The notes under the pieces: model-generated | Database searches by the model: none | The model's input: only the letters and a program-made list of their open reading frames with translations | What the model was told of the DNA's origin: nothing | Source of the DNA: Glaciimonas sp. PCH181 | GTDB taxonomy: Bacteria > Pseudomonadota > Gammaproteobacteria > Burkholderiales > Burkholderiaceae_D | Direction of reading: 5' to 3' | DNA length: 64,000 nt | Assembly: GCF_003056055.1 (NCBI RefSeq) | Contig: NZ_PYFP01000002.1 | Span: forward strand, 930,001 to 994,000 | Part shown: in pieces, positions 42,269 through 51,857 of the stretch | How the letters are laid out: each line of letters begins with the position of its first letter | Numbering within the stretch: position 1 is the stretch's first letter | Position numbers and translations under genes: made by a program

Positions 42269-43263
42269 GCAGCGCTCCTTTTCGCGGACGGTTTCACCAG
42301 GTGCAACGGCAATATCTGCCTGCCGCTCTTTTTATTCCCGCGTGCGTTGATCACCACAGCGGTCAGAATCACGATGCCGGTCAGCGCACTTTGCCAGAAC
42401 GGCGATATCTTCACGATTGGCAACGCATTATTAATCACCGATAGAAACAATGCACCCAACACTGCGCCACCCACCGACCCGACGCCACCGGCAATGCTGA
42501 TGCCGCCAATGACGCAGGCAGCGATCACCGTAAACTCAAATCCATACGCGATTTCGGTGTAGGCCACGGCATAGCGCGCGACCCATAAATAACCGCATAG
42601 CCCAGCCATCATGCCCGATAGACCATACGTCCAGAGCAGCCGCTGAAAAGTCGGAATGCCGACGTAACGCGCCGCCACCGGCTGGTTACCAATCGCATAT
42701 AAATCCCTGCCGAAACGGGTGTAGCGCGCAATAAACCATGTCACCAAGATCGCAGCCGCCGCAATCCAGACCAGATACGTCACACCCAGCAATCGCGTCA
42801 GCGGAAAAGCAATGAACGCCGCCGGCATTTGATGCGAGGATACCCATGCACCGCCCGACAGCACAAACACCAATCCGCGATACACACTCATGGTGCCCAG
42901 CGTTACAACAATAGGTGGCAAATTCAACGCGCCGATTAACCAACCGTTGATCAGTCCAAGAAATAGGCCGATGCCAAGCGCCACCAAAATGATGACCCCC
43001 ACCGGTATTGCAGGAAATTTAACCGCCAGCAACGCCGACATCATCCCCGATAACGCCAGATTAGACGCCACCGACAAATCAATCCCGCGCGTGATGATCA
43101 CGAACATTTGTGTCAGCGCCAGCATGATCAGCAAGGTGCTATCGGTCAGCAGATTAGACATGCTCGACATACTCAAAAATACCGGTGCCCGCAGTCCTAC
43201 CAGACCGATTAACAGCACGATTAGCAGGGCCAGCAATGCCTCGCGTTGTTTCAAAAAATTCAT
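42265..43263 (-). CDS. rhaP: Rhamnose ABC transporter, permease 1
   Basis: 332 residues of the same family as its neighbour: LGLINGWLIGALNLPPIVVTLGTMSVYRGLVFVLSGG near 103 and AIGNQPVAARYVGIPTFQRLLWTYGLSGMMAGLCG near 190, GGISIAGGVGSVGGAVLGA near 255. It is coupled on both sides by 4-bp overlaps. It pairs with RhaQ in the membrane channel. Confidence 0.9.
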   Translation of the reverse strand: MNFLKQREALLALLIVLLIGLVGLRAPVFLSMSSMSNLLTDSTLLIMLALTQMFVIITRGIDLSVASNLALSGMMSALLAVKFPAIPVGVIILVALGIGLFLGLINGWLIGALNLPPIVVTLGTMSVYRGLVFVLSGGAWVSSHQMPAAFIAFPLTRLLGVTYLVWIAAAAILVTWFIARYTRFGRDLYAIGNQPVAARYVGIPTFQRLLWTYGLSGMMAGLCGYLWVARYAVAYTEIAYGFEFTVIAACVIGGISIAGGVGSVGGAVLGALFLSVINNALPIVKISPFWQSALTGIVILTAVVINARGNKKSGRQILPLHLVKPSAKRSAA

Positions 43264-44807
43264 GCAGTTTCCTTTAAAGATACACCGCTGCCAGAAGCTG
43301 CCGCAACCACGTTTTCAGGGGTTGCTTGCGCCCGCGAAAAGATTCTTTTGATGTGGCCCTGATGCATCACCACGATGCGATCCGACATGCCCAGCACTTC
43401 CGGCAATTCGGACGACACCAGAATCACCGACAAACCCTTAGCCACCAGTTCGCTGATAAAGCGATGCACCGCAGCCTTCGAGCCGATATCGATGCCCTTG
43501 GTCGGCTCATCAAGAATGATGACTTTGGGGTCAGTCGCCAGCCATTTCGCCAGCACCACCTTTTGCTGATTGCCGCCGGACAACTCCGACACCATCTGCG
43601 TAAAGTGACTGGCCTTCAATTCAAGCTGCTCGCTGAAATGACGTGCGATAGCGGTTTCTTTGGCACGGCGCCCGAGCAGGAAAAAACCGATATTGGCCAG
43701 AATCGGCAGCGTGATGTTATGCACAATCGGCAGCGACAAATGCGCGCCCTGATGTTGGCGATCTTCCGGCACGTAAGCGATGCCATGCGCGATAGCGTCG
43801 CTAGCGGAAGTAATTGAAATGGGCTTACCGTTCAGTTTGACGGAACCGCTTACCTCACTGGTCAGCCCAAACAGCGCCTGCATCACTTCCGAGCGACCAG
43901 CACCGACCAGACCATAAAACCCAACAATTTCGCCTTGTCGCACAGAAAAACTAATATCATCGAATTCAGTTGGATGACAAAAGTTTTCTACTTCCAGCAA
44001 AGTCGGGCCGAGCGTAATTTCGACCTTTGGAAATACCTGATGAATCGCCCGCCCCACCATCAGCGATACCAAATCCAACTCCGTGATATCCGACAGCGCG
44101 CCCGTCGCCACAAAATGACCATCGCGCAGCACTGTATAACTATCGGCAACGGCAAATATCTCATCAAATTTATGTGAAATAAAAATCACCGCCGTACCGG
44201 CAGCACGCAGCTGGCCGATGATGCGATACAGCTCATGGATTTCGCGTTGCGACAATGATGCGGTCGGCTCATCCATGATCACCACGCGGGCGTTTTGCGA
44301 CAGCGCACGCGCGATTTCAACAAAATGACGTTGCGCTACGCTGAGGTCTTTGACCTTGGCGCGCACCGGCAGCGACACTTCTAGCCGGGCAAATAATTTT
44401 TCTGCCTCGGCTTCAATAAAGGCCCAGTCGATGCGCGGTGGAAAACCGCGTTGCGGCTGGCGACCGATGTAGATATTTTCGGCTACCGTCAGCTCATCGA
44501 ACATGACGGTTTCTTGATGGACGGCGGTAATCCCAGCCTGCATAGCAGCTTGCGGGCTGGCAAAAGAAACCTGTTTTCCCGCCATATAAATGGTGCCGCC
44601 ATCCGCCTGATAAATGCCGGTCAGTGTCTTCACCAATGTCGATTTTCCTGCACCGTTTTCGCCAATCAATGCCATCACTTCACCGGCGTGAACCGTCAAG
44701 TGAACATCATCCAGCGCGATGACGCCCTGAAAACGTTTACAGATGCCAGACAGCGTCAATGCCGGGGGAGAATCTTGGGAAATGCTGGGCGCGGTAGGCT
44801 GGGACAT
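43260..44807 (-). CDS. rhaT: Rhamnose ABC transporter, duplicated ATP-binding protein
   Basis: 515 residues from ATG 44807; a TTG at 44837 is an alternative. Two ATPase halves are fused. The first has Walker A GENGAGKSTLVKTLTGIY near 55 and signature LSVAQRHFVEIARAL near 155. The second has a degenerate Walker A GLVGAGRSEVMQALFG near 300 and signature LSGGNQQKVVLAKWLATDPKVIILDEPTKGIDIG near 410, normal for sugar-type ATPases. An RNA hairpin precedes the gene. Confidence 0.9.
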   Translation of the reverse strand: MSQPTAPSISQDSPPALTLSGICKRFQGVIALDDVHLTVHAGEVMALIGENGAGKSTLVKTLTGIYQADGGTIYMAGKQVSFASPQAAMQAGITAVHQETVMFDELTVAENIYIGRQPQRGFPPRIDWAFIEAEAEKLFARLEVSLPVRAKVKDLSVAQRHFVEIARALSQNARVVIMDEPTASLSQREIHELYRIIGQLRAAGTAVIFISHKFDEIFAVADSYTVLRDGHFVATGALSDITELDLVSLMVGRAIHQVFPKVEITLGPTLLEVENFCHPTEFDDISFSVRQGEIVGFYGLVGAGRSEVMQALFGLTSEVSGSVKLNGKPISITSASDAIAHGIAYVPEDRQHQGAHLSLPIVHNITLPILANIGFFLLGRRAKETAIARHFSEQLELKASHFTQMVSELSGGNQQKVVLAKWLATDPKVIILDEPTKGIDIGSKAAVHRFISELVAKGLSVILVSSELPEVLGMSDRIVVMHQGHIKRIFSRAQATPENVVAAASGSGVSLKETA

Positions 44808-44922
44808 GGTGGTTTTAGAAGCAATGATGATGGGCAAAAGTTAGGCAGTCACAGGCTGACCCGTGCGGAAATAACCTGCTATGGCGGCGCGATGGCTGCA
44901 AAAAATAAAGGTACAACGCTGG

Positions 44923-44968
44923 CTTGCAGAGAACCCACTTCAGCGTTATCGCCAGTGTTCTCTGCAAG
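44923..44968 (-). other. Intercistronic stem-loop between rhaS and rhaT
   Basis: CTTGCAGAGAAC pairs perfectly with GTTCTCTGCAAG over a 22-base spacer, in the 200-bp gap between the binding protein and the ATPase. In sugar importers such hairpins often stabilise the upstream message so the binding protein is made in excess. Confidence 0.55.
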
Positions 44969-45008
44969 AGTGCTGCATTTAAAGTATTAAATCGCTCTAA
45001 ATCGCGTC

Positions 45009-46013
45009 TTAGAAAATTTTCGCAAACTTATCGACGTTATCCTTGTTGTACGTAAACGGTGGCGCTAATGCCGCTTCACCATCAGCATCCAATGTGATCT
45101 TGCCCATCCGTCCTACCGCGACGCTTTCACCCGCTTTGCCAGTCGCCTTGCCCTTGACGAATTCATGCGCTGCGTAAGTCACGGCGTAACCCAGATCAAT
45201 CGGATTCCAGATAGCAAAGCTTTTCACCGCGCCGCTCTTCACGTGCCCCGCCATTTCAGAAGGCAAGCCCAGACCGGTGACATAGACCTTGCCGACCAGA
45301 TGTTCATCCACCACCGCTTTGCTGGCGGCGTTGATGCCGACTGTGGTCGGTGCAATGATGACTTTCAGGTTTGGATTGCTGCGCAACAGGCCGATTGCTT
45401 CGCGATAACTTTTATCGGATTGATCGTCGCCGTACACTGTCGCCACCAATTTCATCTTCGAAAATTCTGGCTTCAGCAACGCCTTCTTCATTTCACCGAT
45501 CCAGATATTCTGATTGGTCGCTTGCGCAGTCGCAGACAAAATCGCCACCTCTCCAGTACCGGAAATCGCATCCGACGCCATCTGAATTTGTTTCAGCCCA
45601 ATCAGTTGCGCATTAGAAGGATTGAGTTGCATCAATCGACCTTCTTTGGCAATGCCGCTATCGAACGACAGTACTTTAATGCCACGCTGCATCGCTTTTT
45701 TGGTAATCGGCACTAATGCATTTGCATCATTTGCCGAGATCACAATCGCGCTCACTTTTTGACTAATCAACGAATTAATGATTTCGATCTGGCCTTCTGC
45801 GGTCGGTGTGGTCGGGCCGGTATAAATCACATCGACATCGCCAAGCTCTTTCGCCGCTTCCTTCGCGCCTTGATGGGCAGCATCGAAAAAGCCATTACCC
45901 AGGCTTTTCACCACCATCGCAATTTTCATTTTTTCAGCCGCTTGTGCGCTGCTCACCAGGCCGCCGATCATGCTGACGGTCAATGCTGCGAGCAATATTT
46001 TTTGTAGTTTCAT
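45009..46013 (-). CDS. rhaS: Rhamnose ABC transporter, periplasmic binding protein
   Basis: 334 residues with a signal peptide (ILLAALTVSMIGGLVSSAQA) and AAGGAGACACCGCA before the ATG. The family 4 periplasmic fold shows AMVVKSLGNGFFDAAHQGAKEAAKEL near 31 and VSAIVISANDANALVPITKKA near 90, KAVVDEHLVGKVYVTGLGLPSEMAGHVKSGAVKSF near 240. It follows the regulator by 67 bp. The sugar is inferred from the whole cluster. Confidence 0.9.
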   Translation of the reverse strand: MKLQKILLAALTVSMIGGLVSSAQAAEKMKIAMVVKSLGNGFFDAAHQGAKEAAKELGDVDVIYTGPTTPTAEGQIEIINSLISQKVSAIVISANDANALVPITKKAMQRGIKVLSFDSGIAKEGRLMQLNPSNAQLIGLKQIQMASDAISGTGEVAILSATAQATNQNIWIGEMKKALLKPEFSKMKLVATVYGDDQSDKSYREAIGLLRSNPNLKVIIAPTTVGINAASKAVVDEHLVGKVYVTGLGLPSEMAGHVKSGAVKSFAIWNPIDLGYAVTYAAHEFVKGKATGKAGESVAVGRMGKITLDADGEAALAPPFTYNKDNVDKFAKIF

Positions 46014-46080
46014 TGCGGTGTCTCCTTAGGGAATGCGACCGTAGAGCGAATGCCCCACAGCCTTGTTAAAAGGTGTGGTG

Positions 46081-46878
46081 TTACCTGTCTTTGGGTAGCG
46101 TTTCCGGCGCGACCGCGATCACTTTTACGCCAGCTTGCTCAAGCATCTGCACCGCCGCATCCGATACGCCTGTGTCGGTAATCACGCAAGAAACGCGATT
46201 CAGGCCACACAAAATCAGACCGGCTTTCTTCGCAAACTTTGCACTGTCGACCAGCACAATTAATTCTTCTGCCTGACTGATCAAGCGCTTTTCGGCCTGA
46301 ATCAACAAGGGATCGGCCTCCATCAAACCCAGCATCGATAGGCCGAACACGCCCATGAACATCTTGGCGGCGTAATGGTGTTGTGTAATGTCATTGTCGA
46401 AGGGGCTGAGAATCACGTTTTGCTCGCGATATACCGTGCCGCCGGGCAGGATGATTTCATTCTCGCTAGACATCAACAAACGCTCTGCCATCATGAAAGA
46501 ATTGGTCAGAATTTTCAGGCGCTTTTCAGCCAGAAACTCCACCATCATGTAGGTCGTTGTACCGCCATTGATGATGATCGTTTCGCCATCCGCGCACATG
46601 CTGCTGGCCTGTCTGGCGATGGCGCGTTTTTGCGTCGCATTGCGTTCGATATTGTTTTGGAAGGTTTCGCCGGTGAGCGTAAAGGTGCGTTTTTTTTGCT
46701 GCAAATTTTCTGCACCGCCGCGGGTCCGAATCAGCAGATTGCGCTCAGCCAGCCAGGCTATATCGCGTCGCACCGTCGCCGGTGAGGCATTAAGCCAATC
46801 GACCATTTGCTCCACACTCGCCGTAGTGTGTTCAGCCAGTAACTTAAGCAAGCCCTTACGGCGCTTGTGATTCACCAC
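46081..46878 (-). CDS. rhaR: DeoR-family regulator of rhamnose genes
   Basis: 265 residues with a GTG start. The helix-turn-helix reads LLAEHTTASVEQMVDWLNASPATVRRDIAWLAERNLLIRTRGGA. The sugar-phosphate sensing domain contains IIINGGTTTYMMVEFL near 98 and LIVLVDSAKFAKKAGLILCGLNRV near 210. It heads the importer operon and faces rhaD across 393 bp. Rhizobial rhamnose clusters have the same DeoR regulator. Confidence 0.88.
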   Translation of the reverse strand: MVNHKRRKGLLKLLAEHTTASVEQMVDWLNASPATVRRDIAWLAERNLLIRTRGGAENLQQKKRTFTLTGETFQNNIERNATQKRAIARQASSMCADGETIIINGGTTTYMMVEFLAEKRLKILTNSFMMAERLLMSSENEIILPGGTVYREQNVILSPFDNDITQHHYAAKMFMGVFGLSMLGLMEADPLLIQAEKRLISQAEELIVLVDSAKFAKKAGLILCGLNRVSCVITDTGVSDAAVQMLEQAGVKVIAVAPETLPKDR

Positions 46879-47271
46879 GCATTCACCATGTTTTGTCTCC
46901 TCGTTGGATCATCTCTTCGGATTGCTGCACATGCCTGCAATCCTTGTCGGACGACCTCTATATCGGTAAAACAGACTAAGCATTTGAGAAAGAGAAGTCA
47001 ATCATCAATCAATCAACTCGATGATTATTTGCGCTGCAATCAAATAGCTGATCGCAGACTGATCAACATGATGATTATTTGCATTTCGGTCAGCGTTTTG
47101 ACCGTATTCGGATTGACACTCATTGCTGGCTGCTTTCTACTTGTCAAGCTTCCTCAAAGCTGCGAGGCCATCGCATCCGATGCCGCCAGCGCCAGCCGAA
47201 GACTGATCGCAACTGATCAAAGATGATCCGAACTGAGCAAAATGGCTTTAGAAATCGATAACGGAGACTGT
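46879..47271. promoter_or_regulatory. Divergent rhaR/rhaD promoter region with two direct repeats
   Basis: GATGATTATTTGC occurs at 47020-47032 and at 47070-47082, 50 bp apart, plus several ACTGATC motifs toward rhaD. No gene is seen. The repeats are candidate sites for the DeoR regulator. Confidence 0.5.
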
Positions 47272-49377
47272 ATGACAATAATAATTGACACCAAACAAGA
47301 ACCCATCAACTCGCTGTGGGATGATGCCGTTGCTGCCAGATTAAGTGAGCCAGAGTTATTGCTATACCGCTCTAACCTGCTGGGTTCGGACATGCGCATT
47401 ACCAATTTCGGTGGCGGCAATACCTCAGCCAAGATCGATATGACCGACAACCTGACCGGCGAGCAAGTCGAAGTTCTGTGGGTCAAAGGTTCCGGCGGCG
47501 ATCTCGGCAGCATCAAGATAGATGGCTTTTCGACACTGTATATGGACAAGCTGCAATCGCTGAAAAAACGTTATCGCGGATTAGCGCTAGAAGATGAAAT
47601 GGTCGCGTATCTGCCGCATTGCACCTTCAACCTGAACCCGCGTGCGGCCAGCATCGATACGCCATTGCACGCCTATATTGATCGCAAACACGTCGATCAT
47701 ATGCATCCAGACGCGGTGATCGCGATTGCTGCCTGCGCCAACAGCGAAGCGCTGACGCAGAAAGTATTTGAAGGCGATCTGGGCTGGTTGCCGTGGCAAC
47801 GTCCCGGCTACGATCTGGGACTGAAACTGGAAGCCCTGTCAAAAGCGCAACCGCAATTAAAGGGCATCATCCTCGAAGGTCACGGCCTGTTTACCTGGGG
47901 CGACACTGCCAAATCCTGCTATGAAATCACATTGATGATTATCAAACGCGCAGAAGACTGGATAGCAGCGAATAGCCGTCAACCAGCCTTTGGCGGCAGC
48001 AAATTCACGCCGCTGCCCGCGCCAGAACGTGCGGCGCTGGCTGCCCGTCTGATGCCGCTGTTACGTGGAAAAATCAGCAAAGATGAATATAAACTGGGCC
48101 ATTTCGACGATAGCGCCACGGTGCTCGATTTCGTTTGCAGCGCCGACTTACTGCCGCTGGCCGCATTAGGCACATCTTGCCCGGATCACTTTCTGCGCAC
48201 AAAAATTCGTCCGTTCGTCATCGATTTCGATCCCGCCAATCCAGATTTTGATCGCCTGATCGCCGTTCTGGACGATGCGCTCAGCGCTTATCGTGCCGAC
48301 TACATCGCCTATCACACCCGCTGCAAACGCGACAACAGCCCCGCCGTGCGCGATGCCAATCCGATCATTTATCTGATTCCCGGCGTCGGCATGCTGTCGT
48401 TTGCCAAGGACAAAGCAACTGCGCGGATTGCGGGCGAATTCTATGTCAACGCCATCAACGTCATGCGCGGTGCCAATGGTGTCGATACCTATGTCGGTTT
48501 ACCGGAACAAGAAGCTTTCGATATCGAATACTGGTTGCTGGAAGAAGCCAAGCTGCAACGGATGCCAAAACCGAAAAGTCTGGCAGGCCGGATTGCGCTG
48601 GTCACCGGCGGTGGCGGCGGAATTGGTCAAGCGGTAGCGCGTCAGCTATTGCAAGAAGGTGCATGCGTGATGCTGACCGATATCGATGCAGAGGCACTGG
48701 AGCAGGCGCAGCAAAGTCTGGTCAAAGTCGCCGGACGCGATAACGTCGCCACCATCCGTGCCAACATCACCAGCGAACAAGATGTCGACGCGATCCTGAA
48801 CGCGACGGCGCTAAGCTTTGGCGGCGTCGACCTGCTGATTTCCAACGCCGGGATTGCCTCTTCTGCACCACTGGAAGACACCACGCTGGAAATCTGGGAA
48901 CGCAATCAATCGATCCTGGTAACCGGTTATTTCCTGGTCAGTCGCGGTGCCTTCCGCATCATGAAGCAGCAAAAAATGGGCGGCAGCATGGTCTTCGTTG
49001 CCAGCAAAAACGGTCTGGTCGCCTCCGCCGGTGCCTCCGCCTATTGCACCGCCAAAGCAGCAGAAATTCATCTGGCGCGCTGTATTGCACTAGAAGGTGC
49101 CGAGCACGGCATCCGCGTCAATGTCGTCAATCCGGATGCTGTAATCCGTGGCTCGCGCATCTGGGATGGCAAATGGAAAGAAGAACGCGCCGCGTCGAAC
49201 AAAATCGATTCCGACGATATCGAAGAATTCTATCGCCAACGCAGCATGTTGAAACGCAGCGTGCTGCCGGAAGATATCGCCGAGGCGGTGTATTTTCTGG
49301 CCAGCGATAAATCCGCCAAAAGCACCGGCAACATCATCAATGTCGATGCAGGCAATGCGGCGGCGTTTACCCGTTAA
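47272..49377 (+). CDS. rhaD: Bifunctional rhamnulose-1-phosphate aldolase / L-lactaldehyde dehydrogenase
   Basis: 701 residues; the start at 47272 has CGGAGA upstream. The N-terminal class II aldolase domain (about 1-430) has FGGGNTSAKI, the metal His in DHMHPDAVIAIA near 145, and LEGHGLFTWGDTAKSC near 205. The C-terminal short-chain dehydrogenase (about 440-701) has VTGGGGGIGQAVARQL and the YCTAKAAEIHLAR active site. It splits rhamnulose-1-phosphate to dihydroxyacetone phosphate and L-lactaldehyde, and acts on the latter. This fused form is typical of ABC-type rhamnose clusters. Confidence 0.93.
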   Translation: MTIIIDTKQEPINSLWDDAVAARLSEPELLLYRSNLLGSDMRITNFGGGNTSAKIDMTDNLTGEQVEVLWVKGSGGDLGSIKIDGFSTLYMDKLQSLKKRYRGLALEDEMVAYLPHCTFNLNPRAASIDTPLHAYIDRKHVDHMHPDAVIAIAACANSEALTQKVFEGDLGWLPWQRPGYDLGLKLEALSKAQPQLKGIILEGHGLFTWGDTAKSCYEITLMIIKRAEDWIAANSRQPAFGGSKFTPLPAPERAALAARLMPLLRGKISKDEYKLGHFDDSATVLDFVCSADLLPLAALGTSCPDHFLRTKIRPFVIDFDPANPDFDRLIAVLDDALSAYRADYIAYHTRCKRDNSPAVRDANPIIYLIPGVGMLSFAKDKATARIAGEFYVNAINVMRGANGVDTYVGLPEQEAFDIEYWLLEEAKLQRMPKPKSLAGRIALVTGGGGGIGQAVARQLLQEGACVMLTDIDAEALEQAQQSLVKVAGRDNVATIRANITSEQDVDAILNATALSFGGVDLLISNAGIASSAPLEDTTLEIWERNQSILVTGYFLVSRGAFRIMKQQKMGGSMVFVASKNGLVASAGASAYCTAKAAEIHLARCIALEGAEHGIRVNVVNPDAVIRGSRIWDGKWKEERAASNKIDSDDIEEFYRQRSMLKRSVLPEDIAEAVYFLASDKSAKSTGNIINVDAGNAAAFTR

Positions 49378-49462
49378 GCTAATACCAAAAGAACGTACCC
49401 AAACAATATAATTAAACCAGCAACAGGCCATAGTGCCATGTTGCTGAAAAAGGAGACACAAC

Positions 49463-50758
49463 ATGAGCACAGTTCTCGATAGCGGCATGGTGGCCGAACA
49501 CAATGCCAAACTTCACGCCAATCTTGAAGCCGACTACGCAGCACTGGGCGGCATGCTGGCCCGCCGTGGTCAGGATATCGAGCAATTGACGGCATTGGCA
49601 CAGACTTTTGCGGTGGCGTTGCCAAGCTGGGGCGCAGGAACCGGCGGCACACGTTTTGCACGCTTCCCCGGCATAGGCGAACCACGCAATGTATTTGAGA
49701 AACTCGAAGACTGCGCTGTAGTCCAGCAACTGACACGCGCCACGCCAACCGTATCAATGCATTTCCCTTGGGACAGCACCACCGATCCGATGGCATTGCG
49801 CGAAATCGCCAGCGGCTACGGGCTGGGGTTCGATACCGTTAATTCGAATACTTTTCAGGATCAGCAGGGGCAAGCGCTTTCGTACAAAAATGGCAGCCTG
49901 ACCGCCATGAGCGCAGCAGTCCGTGCCCAAGCGGTGGCGCACAATATCGATTGCATCGAACAAGGTCAGGCGCTGGGTTCGAAGGCGCTGACGGTCTGGA
50001 TCGGCGACGGTGCGAATTTCCCCGGTCAGCATAATCTACGGGGTGCGCTGGAGCGCTATTTGGAAAGTATGCGCGACATCTACAGCGCGTTGCCAGCGGA
50101 CTGGTCCGTCTATATCGAACACAAACTGTTTGAGCCGGCATTCTATGCCACCACCATCGCGGACTGGGGCACCAGCTTTGCCTGCGCCACCGAGTTGGGA
50201 CCGCAAGCAAAATGTCTGGTCGATCTGGGCCACCACGCACCGAATACGAACATCGAAATGATCGTCGCCCGCCTTGCGCAATTCGGCAAACTGGGTGGCT
50301 TCCATTTCAACGACAGCAAATACGGCGACGATGATCTGGATTCCGGCAGTATCAATCCTTTCCAGCTATTCCTGATTTTCAATGAACTGGCGGATGTTGC
50401 ACAGCGCGATGGCGCGACCTTCAAACCATCGTATATGCTCGACCAGTCACACAACGTGACCGATCCGATTGAGAGCCTGATGAGCAGCGCGATTGAGGTA
50501 CAACGCGCCTTTATCCAGTCCGCCATCGTCGACCGTACCGCCTTGCAGCATCATCAGGAAAACAACGATGTATTGCAAGCAGCGCAAAGTCTGAAACACG
50601 CATTTCGCACCGATGTCACGCCGATTTTGGCAATGGCACGCCACCGTTCAGGTGCGGCGACTGATCCGGTCGGATGCTATCGTGCCAGCGGCTATCGGAT
50701 GCAAAAGAAGGAACAGCGTCCACCTAAAGCGGGTGCCAGCAGTAGCGGCATTGTTTAA
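49463..50758 (+). CDS. rhaI: L-rhamnose isomerase
   Basis: 431 residues, the length of the Pseudomonas-type enzyme, with AAAAAGGAGACACAAC before the ATG. Active-site segments are VSMHFPWDSTTDP near 96, LTVWIGDGANFPGQHNLRGAL near 178, YIEHKLFEPAFYATTIADWG near 215, LVDLGHHAPNTNIEMIVARL near 253 and GGFHFNDSKYGDDDLDSGSI near 280, which hold the metal ligands. It converts L-rhamnose to L-rhamnulose. It follows rhaD by 85 bp and forms one operon with it. Confidence 0.93.
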   Translation: MSTVLDSGMVAEHNAKLHANLEADYAALGGMLARRGQDIEQLTALAQTFAVALPSWGAGTGGTRFARFPGIGEPRNVFEKLEDCAVVQQLTRATPTVSMHFPWDSTTDPMALREIASGYGLGFDTVNSNTFQDQQGQALSYKNGSLTAMSAAVRAQAVAHNIDCIEQGQALGSKALTVWIGDGANFPGQHNLRGALERYLESMRDIYSALPADWSVYIEHKLFEPAFYATTIADWGTSFACATELGPQAKCLVDLGHHAPNTNIEMIVARLAQFGKLGGFHFNDSKYGDDDLDSGSINPFQLFLIFNELADVAQRDGATFKPSYMLDQSHNVTDPIESLMSSAIEVQRAFIQSAIVDRTALQHHQENNDVLQAAQSLKHAFRTDVTPILAMARHRSGAATDPVGCYRASGYRMQKKEQRPPKAGASSSGIV

Positions 50759-50776
50759 CCACCCACCGTTGTAGCA

Positions 50777-50820
50777 GGTTGGAGCACAGCAGCCTGATCG
50801 AAATAGTGCTGACTCCAACG
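50777..50820. terminator. Possible hairpin after rhaI
   Basis: GTTGGAGCAC pairs with GTGCT-GA-CTCCAAC (2-base bulge) 20 bp after the rhaI stop. There is no T-run. It separates the converging rhaI and DMT transporter genes. Confidence 0.35.
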
Positions 50821-50838
50821 CTGACTTGCGATGTCATC

Positions 50839-51720
50839 TCAGGCCGGAATGGCCGATTTTTTTGTCTTGGTCGAAATAAAACCGAACAGGCCGCCTACCA
50901 CCACCAAACCGGTCGCAGCGACGATCGCTATTGTGAGCGGGCGACCAGTGACCAGCGATAAGGACAGCGTGGAAAGCACCGGAATCGCATAAGAAAACAA
51001 ACCAATCAACCGCGAATCACCGTGACGCATGCCGTAATCCCACAGATAAAATGCCAACCCCATCGGCCCTAAGCCTTTGATAACGACCAGCATCCAATCG
51101 TGATTCGAGATATTTACCGTCGGCTCCAGAACAACGTGGCACAGCAATGCCAATATGCCGGACACCAGACAAACGCCGCCAGTAGTCCAGACTGTTTGCC
51201 CCTTCGATGCGCCCAGCAATAAAGAATAGGTAGCCCAGACAAAGGCGGCGAAAAGTGCATAGACATAACCGCTGCTGAATCCGTCCACGTTCACGCCAAC
51301 GCCGCTGATGACCGCAACCACCACGCCAGCAATCCCGCATAGCATCCCGGCGACGTGATTCCAGTGGACGCGCTTTGCTGGCGAAAATAAGGGCGTCATC
51401 ACCACAATCAAGGCTGGCCAAAGATAATGCACCAGATTAGCCTCAATCGCCGGAGCATTCTGTAGCGCCATAAAATAAAACACGTGATAAACGAAAATGC
51501 CATAAATGCCGATTGCCAACGGGCGCAGCGATAATTTCCAGTGTCGAATTTTTGGCAGCGATAGCGCACCGCCAATGCTCAGCGTCAGGCCGGTCAGCAG
51601 AAATGGCGGAATATTGTGCAGGGCCACAGCCAGACTCGCTTGCGCCGCCCAAATCAACACCGACAATAAAATGGCAACAGTCGCAAGCCGGTTAGCAGGC
51701 GCTTTAAAAGGAGTGGACAT
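50839..51720 (-). CDS. EamA/DMT-family transporter
   Basis: 293 residues with ten hydrophobic segments in two EamA repeats. ALQNAPAIEANLVHYLWPALIVVMTPLFSP near 84 resembles the aromatic amino acid exporter YddG. It probably exports a metabolite, but the substrate is open. It is a single gene on the strand opposite to rhaI. Confidence 0.85.
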   Translation of the reverse strand: MSTPFKAPANRLATVAILLSVLIWAAQASLAVALHNIPPFLLTGLTLSIGGALSLPKIRHWKLSLRPLAIGIYGIFVYHVFYFMALQNAPAIEANLVHYLWPALIVVMTPLFSPAKRVHWNHVAGMLCGIAGVVVAVISGVGVNVDGFSSGYVYALFAAFVWATYSLLLGASKGQTVWTTGGVCLVSGILALLCHVVLEPTVNISNHDWMLVVIKGLGPMGLAFYLWDYGMRHGDSRLIGLFSYAIPVLSTLSLSLVTGRPLTIAIVAATGLVVVGGLFGFISTKTKKSAIPA

Positions 51721-51857
51721 GGAGAAGGGAGGAATGGAAGAATCGGTCGAGTGGAATATGCTATGTAAGATCCATTAAATAACCACGTTCCGGCGTCGAA
51801 CCGCCAAAGCGGCTGTGATCGAGCGCCGGCCGCCGGAACGCCGGAACGTAATGATCA

